A stretch of 64,000 nucleotides of DNA from Achromobacter agilis (GTDB taxonomy: Bacteria; Pseudomonadota; Gammaproteobacteria; Burkholderiales; Burkholderiaceae_B), in the NCBI RefSeq assembly GCF_900496965.1, contig NZ_UFQB01000014.1, positions 62,001 to 126,000 of the forward strand. The letters run 5' to 3'. Position numbers and translations under genes: made by a program. Numbering within the stretch: position 1 is the first letter of the stretch; the number at the start of each line of letters is the position of its first letter. The notes beneath the pieces were generated by a model. It was not told the DNA's origin, ran no database searches, and saw only the letters and a list, made by a program, of their open reading frames with translations. Shown piece by piece: positions 21,093 through 29,698 of the stretch.

Positions 21093-21944
21093 ATGACGAT
21101 GACACTGATTTCCGCCGCCGATCTGGCCGAGCGTCTCGGCGCGCCTGGCGTCCGAGTTTTCGATGTGCGCCACGACCTGACCAACCACGCGGCGGGCCGT
21201 CAGGCATACGAGGCCGGACACATTGCTGGCGCCCGCTACCTGGACCACGAAACCGAGCTGGCCGCGGCGCGCACGGGCACGAACGGCCGCCACCCGCTGC
21301 CTTCCCGCGAGGCGTTCGGCGCGCTGATGGCCGCCCACGGCGTGACGCCCGATACCCTGGTTGTGGCCTACGACGCCAGCGGCGGCATGTATGCCGCCCA
21401 TTTGTGGTGGATGCTGCGCTGGCTGGGGCACGAGCAGGCGGCGGTGCTGGATGGCGGCTGGCAGGCCTGGACCGCCGCCGGGCTGCCGGCCTCGGCCATA
21501 CCGGCTGCAGCCGTGCCCGCGGGAAATCCGGTCGAGCCGGGGCCCTCGCTGGCCGGTTCGGTGGACGCCCAGGCGGTGCTGGACAACATTGCCCGTCCGG
21601 CATTTACCGTGATCGACGCGCGTGCGGCCAACCGGTACCGTGGCGAGGTCGAGCCCATGGATCCCGTCGCCGGGCATATCCCGGGCGCGCTGAACCGCCC
21701 CAATGGCGAAAACCTCCAGGCCGACGGCCGTTTCAAGCCGGCCGAGCAGCTGCGCGCCGAATTTTCCAGCCTGCTGGACGGCCGCGACCCCGCATCCATC
21801 GTGCATCAGTGCGGCTCGGGCATTACGGCCTGCCATAATCTCCTGTCCATGGAGATCGCCGGCTTGTCCGGTTCGCGCCTGTACCCCGGTTCCTGGAGCG
21901 AGTGGTGCAGCGATCCGTCCCGCCCGGTCGCCAAGGGCGCGTAG
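21093..21944 (+). CDS. sseA: 3-mercaptopyruvate sulfurtransferase
   Basis: The 283-residue protein has two rhodanese domains. The first is degenerate (VFDVRHDLTNHAAGR). The second carries the active-site loop CGSGITAC with Cys240. A CGSG[V/I]TA loop is characteristic of 3-mercaptopyruvate sulfurtransferases, while thiosulfate sulfurtransferases carry a basic loop. It therefore probably transfers sulfur from 3-mercaptopyruvate to thiol or cyanide acceptors. AGGAG lies about 9 bases before the ATG. The symbol is by analogy to E. coli SseA. Confidence 0.88.
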   Translation: MTMTLISAADLAERLGAPGVRVFDVRHDLTNHAAGRQAYEAGHIAGARYLDHETELAAARTGTNGRHPLPSREAFGALMAAHGVTPDTLVVAYDASGGMYAAHLWWMLRWLGHEQAAVLDGGWQAWTAAGLPASAIPAAAVPAGNPVEPGPSLAGSVDAQAVLDNIARPAFTVIDARAANRYRGEVEPMDPVAGHIPGALNRPNGENLQADGRFKPAEQLRAEFSSLLDGRDPASIVHQCGSGITACHNLLSMEIAGLSGSRLYPGSWSEWCSDPSRPVAKGA

Positions 21945-22024
21945 GTTCGGGAAGCCAGGGCGCAACGCCCTGGCGCGGCGGCAGCGGCCTTGCATGCCGG
22001 GGCCGCTCCGAAGCGCGTCGCCCG

Positions 22025-22948
22025 TTAGCGGCCGGATCGGCGCCCAGGCTTGGGCGCCTTGGCGTCCGCGAATACCCTCGAGCACAGAAAATCGACCAGC
22101 GCCCGCACTTTCGGTGAGGCGTGCTTGCTGGCGGGCCAGAGCACATGGAAGACGTTGGTGCGCTCGGCTTGCCCCGCCAGGACCTGGACCAGGCGGCCAT
22201 CCGCCAAGGGTTCGCGGATGGCGAAGTCCGGCAGGCAGGCGATTCCCAGCCCTTGCAGCGCGAAGCAGGTGCGCGTTTCGATGTTGTTGCAGATCATCGA
22301 AACGGGCAGTTGCAGTTCAGGCTCGCCGGCCGCTTGTCGCAGCGCCCAGCCTTCGAGCTTGCCGCTGCTGGGAAAGCGGTAGTGCAGGCAGCTGTGATGC
22401 AGCAGGTCGGCCGGCGCCTTGGGCGTGCCCCGGCTCGCCAGGTAGCCGGGCGAGGCGACCAGCAGGATCCGGAAGGTGCCCAGGCGGCGGGCCGACAGCC
22501 GGGAGTCGGCCGGCTCGCCCGTGCGCACCACGGCGTCGAACCCTTCCTCGATGACATCGACCATCCGGTCGGTGAAGTCCAGATCGAGTTCGATTTCGGG
22601 ATATTCGCGCATGAATTCGCCGAGCACCGGCAGCACCAGCCCGCTGACCAGCGGCAGACTGACGCGCAAGCGCCCGCGCGGCGCGGCGGCCGCGTGCGAC
22701 AGCTCCAGTTCGGCCGCTTCGATCTCGGCCAGGATGCGGCGGCTGCGGTCCAGGAACAGCGAGCCCTCGGCCGTTAGCGTGACGCTGCGCGTGCTGCGGT
22801 GGAATAGGCGCACGCCCAGCTTTTCTTCCAGCCGCGCGACGCTCTTGCCGATGGCGGATGCCGACACGCCGAGCAGGCGGCCGGCGGCGACGAAGCTGCG
22901 CGTTTCGGCAACCTGCACAAACACGACAAAACCATTCAGGCTGTCCAT
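22025..22948 (-). CDS. LysR-family transcriptional regulator
   Basis: The 307-residue LysR-type protein has an HTH at about residues 1-60 (FVQVAETRSFVAAGRLLGVSASAIGKSVARLEEKLGVRLF) of the CrgA/DsdC-like subgroup, followed by an effector domain. It is divergent from an MFS efflux gene and probably regulates it. A CGGAC-N6-GTCCG dyad lies between the two genes. Its C-terminus ends in a basic tail (KAPKPGRRSGR). Confidence 0.9.
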   Translation of the reverse strand: MDSLNGFVVFVQVAETRSFVAAGRLLGVSASAIGKSVARLEEKLGVRLFHRSTRSVTLTAEGSLFLDRSRRILAEIEAAELELSHAAAAPRGRLRVSLPLVSGLVLPVLGEFMREYPEIELDLDFTDRMVDVIEEGFDAVVRTGEPADSRLSARRLGTFRILLVASPGYLASRGTPKAPADLLHHSCLHYRFPSSGKLEGWALRQAAGEPELQLPVSMICNNIETRTCFALQGLGIACLPDFAIREPLADGRLVQVLAGQAERTNVFHVLWPASKHASPKVRALVDFLCSRVFADAKAPKPGRRSGR

Positions 22949-22963
22949 TCCTGCCCTCTATTG

Positions 22964-22979
22964 CGGACATTAAAGTCCG
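22964..22979. promoter_or_regulatory. CGGAC-N6-GTCCG dyad
   Basis: A perfect 5-bp inverted repeat with an AT-rich 6-bp centre (ATTAAA) lies 16 bases upstream of the LysR start, within the LysR/MFS divergent promoter region. It is a plausible LysR operator. Confidence 0.4.
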
Positions 22980-23063
22980 TATAAGAAGGAAATGTAGCCT
23001 ACTTTTTCTTTAATCATGGGGCTTTTATCGTCTGGGCACCTCAGATTCAACAAGGTGCCAACC

Positions 23064-24347
23064 ATGACAGATTCCATGCATTCCCCGCGGCCGGGCACAC
23101 CTCCCGCGCATGTTCCGGCCGCTGCCGACCGCGACCGCGACCGCCTGCCGCTGGCCTCCTTGCTGGCGCTGGCCATGGCGGCCTTCATCACGATCCTGAC
23201 CGAGGCGCTGCCGGCCGGGCTGCTGCCGCAGATGGCGCAGGGCCTGGGCGTATCGGAGGCCAGCATCGGCCAGACCGTCACGATCTACGCGATCGGTTCG
23301 CTGGTGGCCGCGATCCCGCTGGTCGCCGCCACCCGCAGTATCCGGCGGCGCGCGCTGCTGCTGGCGGCGATCGCGGGGTTTGTGCTGGCCAACACGGTGA
23401 CGGCGCTGTCATCCGGTTATGCGCTGATCCTGGCCGCGCGCTTTCTGGCGGGCGTGTCGGCGGGGCTGTTGTGGGCACTGCTGGCAGGCTACGCCGCACG
23501 CATGGTGCCCGCGCATCTGCAGGGCCGCGCGATTTCGGTGGCGATGGTGGGCACCCCGCTGGCGCTGTCGCTGGGCGTTCCGGCAGGGACCTTTCTGGGC
23601 GCGCTGCTGGGCTGGCGCACGGGTTTCGGCATCATGAGCGGGCTGGCGTTGATCCTGATGGCCTGGGTGCGCCTGCGGGTGCCGGACTACGCGGGGCAGG
23701 CCAAGGGCCGGCAACTGCCGTTGCGGCGCGTCTTCCTGCTGCCCGGCGTGCGTCCGGTGCTGTTCGCGGTGCTGGCTTTCGTGCTGGCGCACAACATTCT
23801 CTACATCTACGTCGCGCCGTTCCTGGCTTCAGTGGGTATGGGCGGACGCACGGATCTGGTGTTGCTGGTGTTCGGCCTGAGCTCCCTGCTCGGCATCTGG
23901 GGAGCAGGGGCGCTGATCGACCGCCATCTGCGGGCGCTGACCCTGGCCAGCATCGCCCTGTTCGGCCTGGCCGTGCTGGCGCTGGGCATCGCGGGCCGGA
24001 TGCCGGCCATGGTCTATCTGGCCATCGGCATCTGGGGCGTGGCATTCGGCGGTTCGCCGACGCTGTTCCAGACCGCGCTGGCCAAGACGGCCGGCGATGC
24101 CGCGGATGTGGCGCAATCCATGCTGGTCACCGCCTGGAATACGGCCATTGCCGCGGGCGGCGTCGCCGGAGGCCTGCTGCTCGAACGCCTGGGCGTGGCT
24201 GCATTCACGCCGGTCCTGCTGGCCTTGCTGGCGGCGACGCTGGCGGTCGTCTGGGCCGCCAGGAATCACGGTTTTCCCGCCAGCGCCTACCAGACGGCGG
24301 CCAGCTTGACCCGTCCCGAGACGCTCTCGGCGATTTCCAGGAAGTGA
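23064..24347 (+). CDS. MFS transporter, AraJ/sugar-efflux type
   Basis: The 427-residue protein has about twelve membrane helices and the major facilitator fold. It opens with a Pro-rich cytoplasmic leader, then ALAMAAFITILTEALPAGLLPQMAQGLGVSEASIGQTVTIYAIG, the pattern of AraJ/YdhP/NepI-type exporters. The start at 23064 has AAGG about 9 bases upstream. Its 3' end runs 61 bases into the convergent HD-domain gene. The exported substrate is unknown. The divergent LysR gene is its likely regulator. Confidence 0.88.
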   Translation: MTDSMHSPRPGTPPAHVPAAADRDRDRLPLASLLALAMAAFITILTEALPAGLLPQMAQGLGVSEASIGQTVTIYAIGSLVAAIPLVAATRSIRRRALLLAAIAGFVLANTVTALSSGYALILAARFLAGVSAGLLWALLAGYAARMVPAHLQGRAISVAMVGTPLALSLGVPAGTFLGALLGWRTGFGIMSGLALILMAWVRLRVPDYAGQAKGRQLPLRRVFLLPGVRPVLFAVLAFVLAHNILYIYVAPFLASVGMGGRTDLVLLVFGLSSLLGIWGAGALIDRHLRALTLASIALFGLAVLALGIAGRMPAMVYLAIGIWGVAFGGSPTLFQTALAKTAGDAADVAQSMLVTAWNTAIAAGGVAGGLLLERLGVAAFTPVLLALLAATLAVVWAARNHGFPASAYQTAASLTRPETLSAISRK

Positions 24348-24856
24348 TCCAGGGACGGCGTCGCCAGCCCGGGCACCTTGGCCATGTCGTCCCAGCGCCT
24401 CAGCCGTATCGCATCCGGCGCGCCCGGCATGCTCGCGAAATCCACCGCCTGGCCCGCATCGAAACTCCCCCCCTGCAGCGCCAGGCTGCGCTTCGAATCC
24501 TCCGATAGCGACGCTTCATATTGCGGTTCCACATAGCAGAGGTAGCGCTTGGCCTCCACGTGCAGCCGGATCGGATCCAGCACCGCCGGGCTGAACAGTC
24601 CGCGCAGGAAGGGCAGCACGAAGTATTGGTGCTTGTCGTCGATGCCGCGCAGGGTCGGCGTGCCCGGCCGGTCCGCGATGAGGTGGCCCAGGTCGTGCAG
24701 CAGGCACGCCGTGATCAGGTGCGGGCTGGCGCCGTTACGTTCGGCGAGCGCCGCCGTCTGCAACGCGTGCCGCAGGTGGCTGACGGACTCGCCATGATAG
24801 GAGCGGTGCCCGCGCTCCAGGAAAATCTGTTCGATATCTTGCAGGGTCAAGGCCAT
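24287..24856 (-). CDS. phnZ: PhnZ-like HD-domain phosphonate oxygenase
   Basis: PhnZ is a mixed-valent di-iron HD protein that cleaves (R)-2-amino-1-hydroxyethylphosphonate to glycine and phosphate. This 189-residue protein preserves what look like all iron ligands: His30, His54-Asp55 (LLHDLGHL), His76, His99 and Asp156 in RRWDD. It also has the substrate-lid pair Tyr20 and Glu23 in YHGE, matching PhnZ Tyr24/Glu27 with a constant offset. The ATG has GGAG six bases upstream. It follows the phosphonate-type LysR gene by 54 bases on the same strand and abuts the aminoethylphosphonate transporter cluster. The usual partner PhnY is not in the window. Substrate is inferred, not shown. Confidence 0.85.
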   Translation of the reverse strand: MALTLQDIEQIFLERGHRSYHGESVSHLRHALQTAALAERNGASPHLITACLLHDLGHLIADRPGTPTLRGIDDKHQYFVLPFLRGLFSPAVLDPIRLHVEAKRYLCYVEPQYEASLSEDSKRSLALQGGSFDAGQAVDFASMPGAPDAIRLRRWDDMAKVPGLATPSLDHFLEIAESVSGRVKLAAVW

Positions 24857-24910
24857 GGTTGTCTCCAGAGTGGCCGCAAAGGGGAGGTGGCGTGCCGGGG
24901 CTGCTCGCGG

Positions 24911-25774
24911 TCAGCCCGCGGCCGGCGCCATCTCCAGAAAGCGCGCGATCAGCTGCACCGGTTGGCGCTCGCGCAGGCAGTACAGGTATTCGTGCATCAC
25001 GATGTCGGCGCCCTGGATGTCCAGGGCCGCCAGGTCGGGGTGCGAGGGGATTTCGCGCGAGGGGATCAGGCTGATCCCCAGGCCGCACAGGATGGCTTGC
25101 CGGATCGATTCGCGGCTGCCGATCTCCAGCGTGCGGCGCACGGCCACGCCGGCCGACTGCAGGGCGTCTTCCGTCAGCTGGCGCGTCATGGAGCCGGGTT
25201 CGCGCAGGAGCAGGGCGTGCTCGGCCAGGTCGGCCAGGCGGACCTGGCCGCGGCGGGCCAGCGGGTGGTCGCGGTGTGTCACCACGCGGATGGGGTCGGC
25301 GGCGATCCTCCGCCGGTACAGATGCTTGTCATCCATTAGAAAGGATGAGGTGGCAATCTCGATGCGGTAATCGTGCAGGGCCTGCAGCATGCTCTGCGAA
25401 TTGCCGATCGCGAGGGTCAGGTCGATGCCCGGATAGCGCTGGTTATAGCTGCGCACCGTATCCATGATGTAGTAGGGGCCGGTGGCGCCGATGCGCAGAT
25501 TGCCCTCGCGCAGGTCGCTGGCGTCGCGCAGGCGGAAGTCGATCTCGGTTTCCTGCTGGACCAGCTTCTCCACCATGGGCATCAGGCTGTGGCCCGCGTC
25601 CGACAGCCGCATGCCGCGTCCCTGCCGGTGGAACAGTTCGACGCCATAGCGCGATTCCAGCTGGCGCAGTTGCCCCGTCACGGTGGGCTGGCTGACACCC
25701 AACTGGGCGGCGGCCTTGGTGACGGTGCCGCAGCGGGCCACGGCATAGAAGGATTTGAGTTCGGCGACAAGCAC
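24911..25774 (-). CDS. LysR regulator of aminoethylphosphonate catabolism
   Basis: The 287-residue LysR-type protein resembles the clade found beside 2-aminoethylphosphonate genes. Its HTH reads FYAVARCGTVTKAAAQLGVSQPTVTGQLRQLE and is followed by FHRQGRGMRLSDAG. The effector domain has GATGPYYIMD and SREIPSHPDL. I choose the GTG at 25774 because the family starts at this point; ATG codons upstream (25870, 25876) would translate the AT-rich promoter region. It is divergent from the transporter gene phnT and upstream of phnZ, so it probably controls both arms. Confidence 0.88.
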   Translation of the reverse strand: MLVAELKSFYAVARCGTVTKAAAQLGVSQPTVTGQLRQLESRYGVELFHRQGRGMRLSDAGHSLMPMVEKLVQQETEIDFRLRDASDLREGNLRIGATGPYYIMDTVRSYNQRYPGIDLTLAIGNSQSMLQALHDYRIEIATSSFLMDDKHLYRRRIAADPIRVVTHRDHPLARRGQVRLADLAEHALLLREPGSMTRQLTEDALQSAGVAVRRTLEIGSRESIRQAILCGLGISLIPSREIPSHPDLAALDIQGADIVMHEYLYCLRERQPVQLIARFLEMAPAAG

Positions 25775-25820
25775 GGTGTTCGAGGGGCGGTAAATGGACG
25801 CAATGCGCAAGACCGCCAGT

Positions 25821-25840
25821 ACACCAAAATAATTTGATGT
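25821..25840. promoter_or_regulatory. 20-bp dyad between LysR and phnT
   Basis: ACACCAAAATAATTTGATGT is an inverted repeat with one mismatched pair and an AT-rich centre. It is a good candidate LysR operator for the phosphonate cluster. A second small dyad, AGTGT-CATAA-ACACT, lies at 25863-25877, closer to phnT. Confidence 0.5.
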
Positions 25841-25923
25841 TTTTATTACTGCATTTGCGCGAAGTGTCATAAACACTCAATACGCGCCTTTCATACTGCC
25901 TGCGTTCCCAAACCGGAGGCCCC

Positions 25924-26997
25924 ATGGCCGAACGCGACAACGCATTTCTCTCCGTCAGGCATCTCGTGAAGCGCTTCGGCAGCCATACCGCGCTGTCGGA
26001 CGTCTCGCTGGACATCCGCGCCGGAGAGTTGGTCTGCCTGCTGGGCCCCTCGGGCTGCGGCAAGACCACCTTGCTGCGCGCCATCGCCGGCCTGGAGCGC
26101 CAGGATAGCGGCACTATCGTGCTGTCGGGCCGCGACATTTCCCATGCCGAGCCGCAAGCGCGTGACTACGGCATCCTGTTCCAGTCCTACGCCTTGTTCC
26201 CCAATCTGACCGTGGCCCAGAACGTGGCCTACGGTCTGAGCGGCAAGCGCGCCCATCGCAACCACGTCGCCAACCGTGTCGAGGAAATGCTGACGCTGGT
26301 GGGGCTCGCGGGCGCGGCAGGAAAGTACCCGGGACAGATCTCCGGCGGGCAGCAGCAGCGCGTGGCCCTGGCGCGCGCGCTGGCGCCTTCACCGTCCCTG
26401 CTGCTGCTGGACGAGCCCATGTCCGCCCTGGATGCCCGGGTGCGCGAACACCTGCGCATCGAATTGCGCGCCCTGCAAAAGCGGCTGTCCATCACCACGC
26501 TGATGGTGACGCATGACCAGGAAGAGGCCATGGTGATGGCCGACCGCATCGCCGTCATGAACGGCGGCGTCATCGAACAGTACGGCACCCCCAGGGATCT
26601 CTACCGCCAGCCAGGCTCGGCCTTCATCGCCGATTTCGTGGGCGAGGCGAACTGGCTGCCATTCGAGCGCGTGGACGCCCACCGCGCCCGGGTCGGCCGG
26701 CAGGAACTGGCCGTGGACGAGGCGCTGGACGCCCGCAGCGGCCGGCTCTTCGTGCGGCCGGAAGCCGTGCGCGTCAGCACGTCGCGCCTGGAGCAGCCCA
26801 ACGCCATGCTCGCCGATGTGCTGGACGGTGTGTTCCTGGGCCGGGGCTATCGCCTGGCCTTGCGCCTGGAGGGCGTGCCCGGCGCTACCGTGCATTCCAT
26901 CGTGTCCCCTGAAATCGGAGATGCCCTGCTGGGCCCTCACGCTGCCAGCCGCTGCTGGGTGGAGCTGCCGCGCCATGCGATACGCGCCTACGCTTGA
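25924..26997 (+). CDS. phnT: 2-aminoethylphosphonate ABC transporter ATPase
   Basis: This 357-residue ATP-binding subunit energises uptake of an organophosphonate. Walker A GPSGCGKTT, Q-loop FQSYALFPNLT, signature SGGQQQR, Walker B LLLLDEPMSALD and the switch His in MVTHDQ are all present in the first 240 residues. A C-terminal TOBE-type regulatory domain follows. GGAGG lies 4 bases before the ATG. It opens the rightward operon phnT-phnU-phnX-phnS-FAD oxidoreductase. The aminoethylphosphonate assignment comes from the neighbours; the ATPase alone is like any spermidine/iron-type importer. Confidence 0.87.
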   Translation: MAERDNAFLSVRHLVKRFGSHTALSDVSLDIRAGELVCLLGPSGCGKTTLLRAIAGLERQDSGTIVLSGRDISHAEPQARDYGILFQSYALFPNLTVAQNVAYGLSGKRAHRNHVANRVEEMLTLVGLAGAAGKYPGQISGGQQQRVALARALAPSPSLLLLDEPMSALDARVREHLRIELRALQKRLSITTLMVTHDQEEAMVMADRIAVMNGGVIEQYGTPRDLYRQPGSAFIADFVGEANWLPFERVDAHRARVGRQELAVDEALDARSGRLFVRPEAVRVSTSRLEQPNAMLADVLDGVFLGRGYRLALRLEGVPGATVHSIVSPEIGDALLGPHAASRCWVELPRHAIRAYA

Positions 26998-27004
26998 TCC
27001 CGCC

Positions 27005-28753
27005 ATGATCCAGACATCCAACGCGTCCGCTCCGGCCGCGGCCACGGTGCCAACGCTGGGCCGCCGCCCCTTGCCTGCCTGGGTCGGCGCCGCCGGCCTG
27101 GCGGGCGGGCAGGGCGCGCTGGCGCTGTGCCTGCTGGTGTTCCTGGCGCTGCCCCTCGTGGCGATCCTGGCCAAATCCGTCACCGACGGCAACGGCGACT
27201 GGGCCGGCTTGTCGGTGGTCGCCGGCATCATCGGCGGCGACGGTTTCCTGGGCATGGTCGCGCGCAGCCTGGCGGTGGGCGTCGTCACGATGCTGCTGGT
27301 CGTGCCCTGCGCCTACGGATTCGCCTACGGCCTGACGCGCACGCGCCTGCCGGGCAAGGGGTTGCTGCGCACCATCGCCTTGCTGCCGCTGCTTGCGCCG
27401 TCGCTGCTGCCGGGCATCGCCCTGGTCTACCTGCTGGGCAACCAGGGGCTGCTCAAGGGCCTGACCGGCGGTGCAACCATCTACGGTTTCTGGGGCATCG
27501 TCGTGGGCGAGGCGTTCTACACCTTCCCGCACGCGCTCATGATCCTGCTGACCGGCCTGGCCCTGGCCGACGGCCGCCTCTACGACGCCGCGCGCGCCAT
27601 GGGCGCGGGCCCTTTGCGCACGTTCATGACCGTGACCCTGCCCGGCACCCGCTACGCGGTGTTCTCCGCCTGCTGTGTGGTGTTCACGCTGACGGTGACG
27701 GACTTCGGCGTGCCCAAGGTCGTGGGCGGCGATTACAACGTGCTGGCGATGGAGGCCTACAAGGCCGTGGTCGGCCAGCAGAACTTTCCCAAGGGCGCGG
27801 CCATCGGCCTGTTGCTGCTCTTGCCCGCCATCCTGACCTTCGCGCTGGACCGCCGGCTGCGCGCCCGCCAGGGCGCCCAGATGAGCGGCCGCGCCCAGCC
27901 CTATGCCGCGGGGCCCAACGGCCGCCGCGACGCCGCGTTCCTGGCGCTGGCGGGCGTGCTGGCTGCGTTCCTGTTGCTGATCATCGGCGTGGCGGTGTGG
28001 GCGTCGTTCGTGAAGATGTGGCCCTACAACCTGTCCATGTCGCTGCGGTCCTACGATTTCGACAATATGGACGGCGGTGGCTGGCTGGCCTGGCGCAACA
28101 GCCTGCAGCTGGCGTTCTGCACTGCTGTGGTGGGCACCGCCGTGGTCTTCGCCGGCGCCTGGATGATGGAGAAGGTGCCGGCCCGGAGCGCGCTGGCGCG
28201 CGGCCTGCGCGGGGTGGTCGGCATGCTGGCCCTGATGCCCATGGCCGTGCCCGGTCTGGTGCTGGGGCTGGGCTACATCTTCTTCTTCAACAGCCCGATG
28301 AATCCGCTGAATGTACTGTACGGAACCATGCCGCTGCTGGTTCTCTGCACGGTCATCCACTTCTACACCAGCGCGCACCTGACGGCCTCCACGGCGCTCA
28401 ACGCGCTGGATCCCGAATTCGAAGCGGCTTCCGCGTCGCTGAAGGTGCCGCGCCTGACCACGTTCCTGCGCGTGACCCTGCCGATGTGCCTGCCAGCCGC
28501 GCTGGACGTCGCCCGCTACCTGTTCGTTTCCGCCATGACGACGGTGTCCGCCGTGGTGTTCCTGTACAGCCCGTCCACCGTGCTGGCCGCGGTCGCGGTG
28601 CTGAACATGGACGACGCCGGCTTCATCGGCCCCGCCGCCGCCATGTGCACCGTGATCATGGCCAGTTCGGCCGCTGCGGCGCTGGTCCTGCACTTGGCAA
28701 GCCGCGCCCTGGTGGCGCGCAGCCAGGCCTGGCGCCGCCCCTCCGCGCAATGA
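27005..28753 (+). CDS. phnU: 2-aminoethylphosphonate ABC permease, two-domain
   Basis: The 582-residue inner-membrane permease is a fusion of two binding-protein-dependent permease domains (about residues 25-290 and 315-575), each with about six helices. Each domain carries an EAA-type coupling loop: DAARAMGAGPLRTFMTVTLP in the first and EFEAASASLKVPRLTTFLRV in the second. The fused form resembles the PhnU2-type permeases, not separate PhnU and PhnV subunits. It starts seven bases after phnT. Confidence 0.85.
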   Translation: MIQTSNASAPAAATVPTLGRRPLPAWVGAAGLAGGQGALALCLLVFLALPLVAILAKSVTDGNGDWAGLSVVAGIIGGDGFLGMVARSLAVGVVTMLLVVPCAYGFAYGLTRTRLPGKGLLRTIALLPLLAPSLLPGIALVYLLGNQGLLKGLTGGATIYGFWGIVVGEAFYTFPHALMILLTGLALADGRLYDAARAMGAGPLRTFMTVTLPGTRYAVFSACCVVFTLTVTDFGVPKVVGGDYNVLAMEAYKAVVGQQNFPKGAAIGLLLLLPAILTFALDRRLRARQGAQMSGRAQPYAAGPNGRRDAAFLALAGVLAAFLLLIIGVAVWASFVKMWPYNLSMSLRSYDFDNMDGGGWLAWRNSLQLAFCTAVVGTAVVFAGAWMMEKVPARSALARGLRGVVGMLALMPMAVPGLVLGLGYIFFFNSPMNPLNVLYGTMPLLVLCTVIHFYTSAHLTASTALNALDPEFEAASASLKVPRLTTFLRVTLPMCLPAALDVARYLFVSAMTTVSAVVFLYSPSTVLAAVAVLNMDDAGFIGPAAAMCTVIMASSAAAALVLHLASRALVARSQAWRRPSAQ

Positions 28754-28780
28754 CCGCCTATTTTCTTGAAGGATGACCTC

Positions 28781-29602
28781 ATGACTGTTTCGCCTTTGCC
28801 TGTCCGCCTGGAGGCGGTGATCTTCGATTGGGCCGGAACGCTGGTCGATTTCGGTTCCTTCGCGCCCACCAAAGTGTTCGTCGACGCATTCGCGCAGTTC
28901 GGCATGGAGGTGTCGCTGACGCAGGCCCGGGGCCCGATGGGCGTGGGCAAGTGGGATCACATCCGCGCGCTGTGCGACGAAGCCGACATCGCCAGCCAGT
29001 ACCAGGCCCGGTTCGGCCGCCTGCCCACGGACGAGGACGTGACCGCCATCTATGAACGCTTCCTGCCGATGCAGCTGGAGAAGGTCGCCCAGTATTCGGC
29101 GGCGATACCGGGCGTGGCCGAGCTGCTGCGCGCGCTGCGCCAGCGCGGCCTGAAGATTGGCTCCTGCTCCGGCTATCCGGACAGCGTCATGCGCCGCGTG
29201 ATCGAGCGCGCCGCCACGGAGGGCCTGGAACCCGATTGCATCGTCGCCAGCGACGATGTGCCGCGTGCCCGTCCCGCGCCGGCCATGGCGCTGAAGAACG
29301 TGGTGGAGCTGGGCCTGTCGGACGTGGCCGCCTGCATCAAGGTCGACGACACCGCGCCGGGCATCGAGGAAGGGCGCCGCGCCGGCATGTGGACCGTGGG
29401 GCTGCTGCTTTCCGGCAATGCCGCCGGCCTGACGCTGGACGAATACCTGAGCCTGGACGAGGCGGGCCGCCAGGAGGCGCGCTCGCGTGCCAGCGCCGAA
29501 CTATCGCCCGCCGCGCCGCACTACCTGATCGACACCGTTGCCGACCTGCCCGCCGTGATCGCCGACGTCGAATCCCGCTTGTCCGCAGGCCGGCGCCCTT
29601 AA
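28781..29602 (+). CDS. phnX: phosphonoacetaldehyde hydrolase
   Basis: PhnX (phosphonatase) is a HAD enzyme that cleaves phosphonoacetaldehyde to acetaldehyde and phosphate through a Schiff base. Nucleophile Asp16 lies in VIFDWAGT. Lys57 in MGVGKWDH matches the Schiff-base lysine, and the 41-residue spacing between the two equals that in the Bacillus enzyme (Asp12/Lys53). CSGYPDSVM and KVDDTAPGIEEGRRAGMW complete the HAD motifs. At 273 residues it has normal length. GAAGGA lies 7 bases before the ATG. The gene is 27 bases downstream of phnU. Confidence 0.94.
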   Translation: MTVSPLPVRLEAVIFDWAGTLVDFGSFAPTKVFVDAFAQFGMEVSLTQARGPMGVGKWDHIRALCDEADIASQYQARFGRLPTDEDVTAIYERFLPMQLEKVAQYSAAIPGVAELLRALRQRGLKIGSCSGYPDSVMRRVIERAATEGLEPDCIVASDDVPRARPAPAMALKNVVELGLSDVAACIKVDDTAPGIEEGRRAGMWTVGLLLSGNAAGLTLDEYLSLDEAGRQEARSRASAELSPAAPHYLIDTVADLPAVIADVESRLSAGRRP

Positions 29603-29698
29603 CCGTTCACCGACCCCAACGCACCGCATACGGGACCGGCTCAGGCCGGCCCCGGAGGCCTTTTTCAGCCTTTTTTCCGCTTACCCACGGAGTACTTC

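Noticed and set aside
24911-25876. LysR start at the upstream ATG (25876 or 25870)
   Set aside because: These add 32 or 34 residues (AT-rich leader with no conservation) and would place the operator dyads inside the coding sequence. The GTG at 25774 fits the family start.
26885-28960. 691-codon open frame antisense to the phnU permease
   Set aside because: Only a shadow; the permease has EAA loops and a good start.
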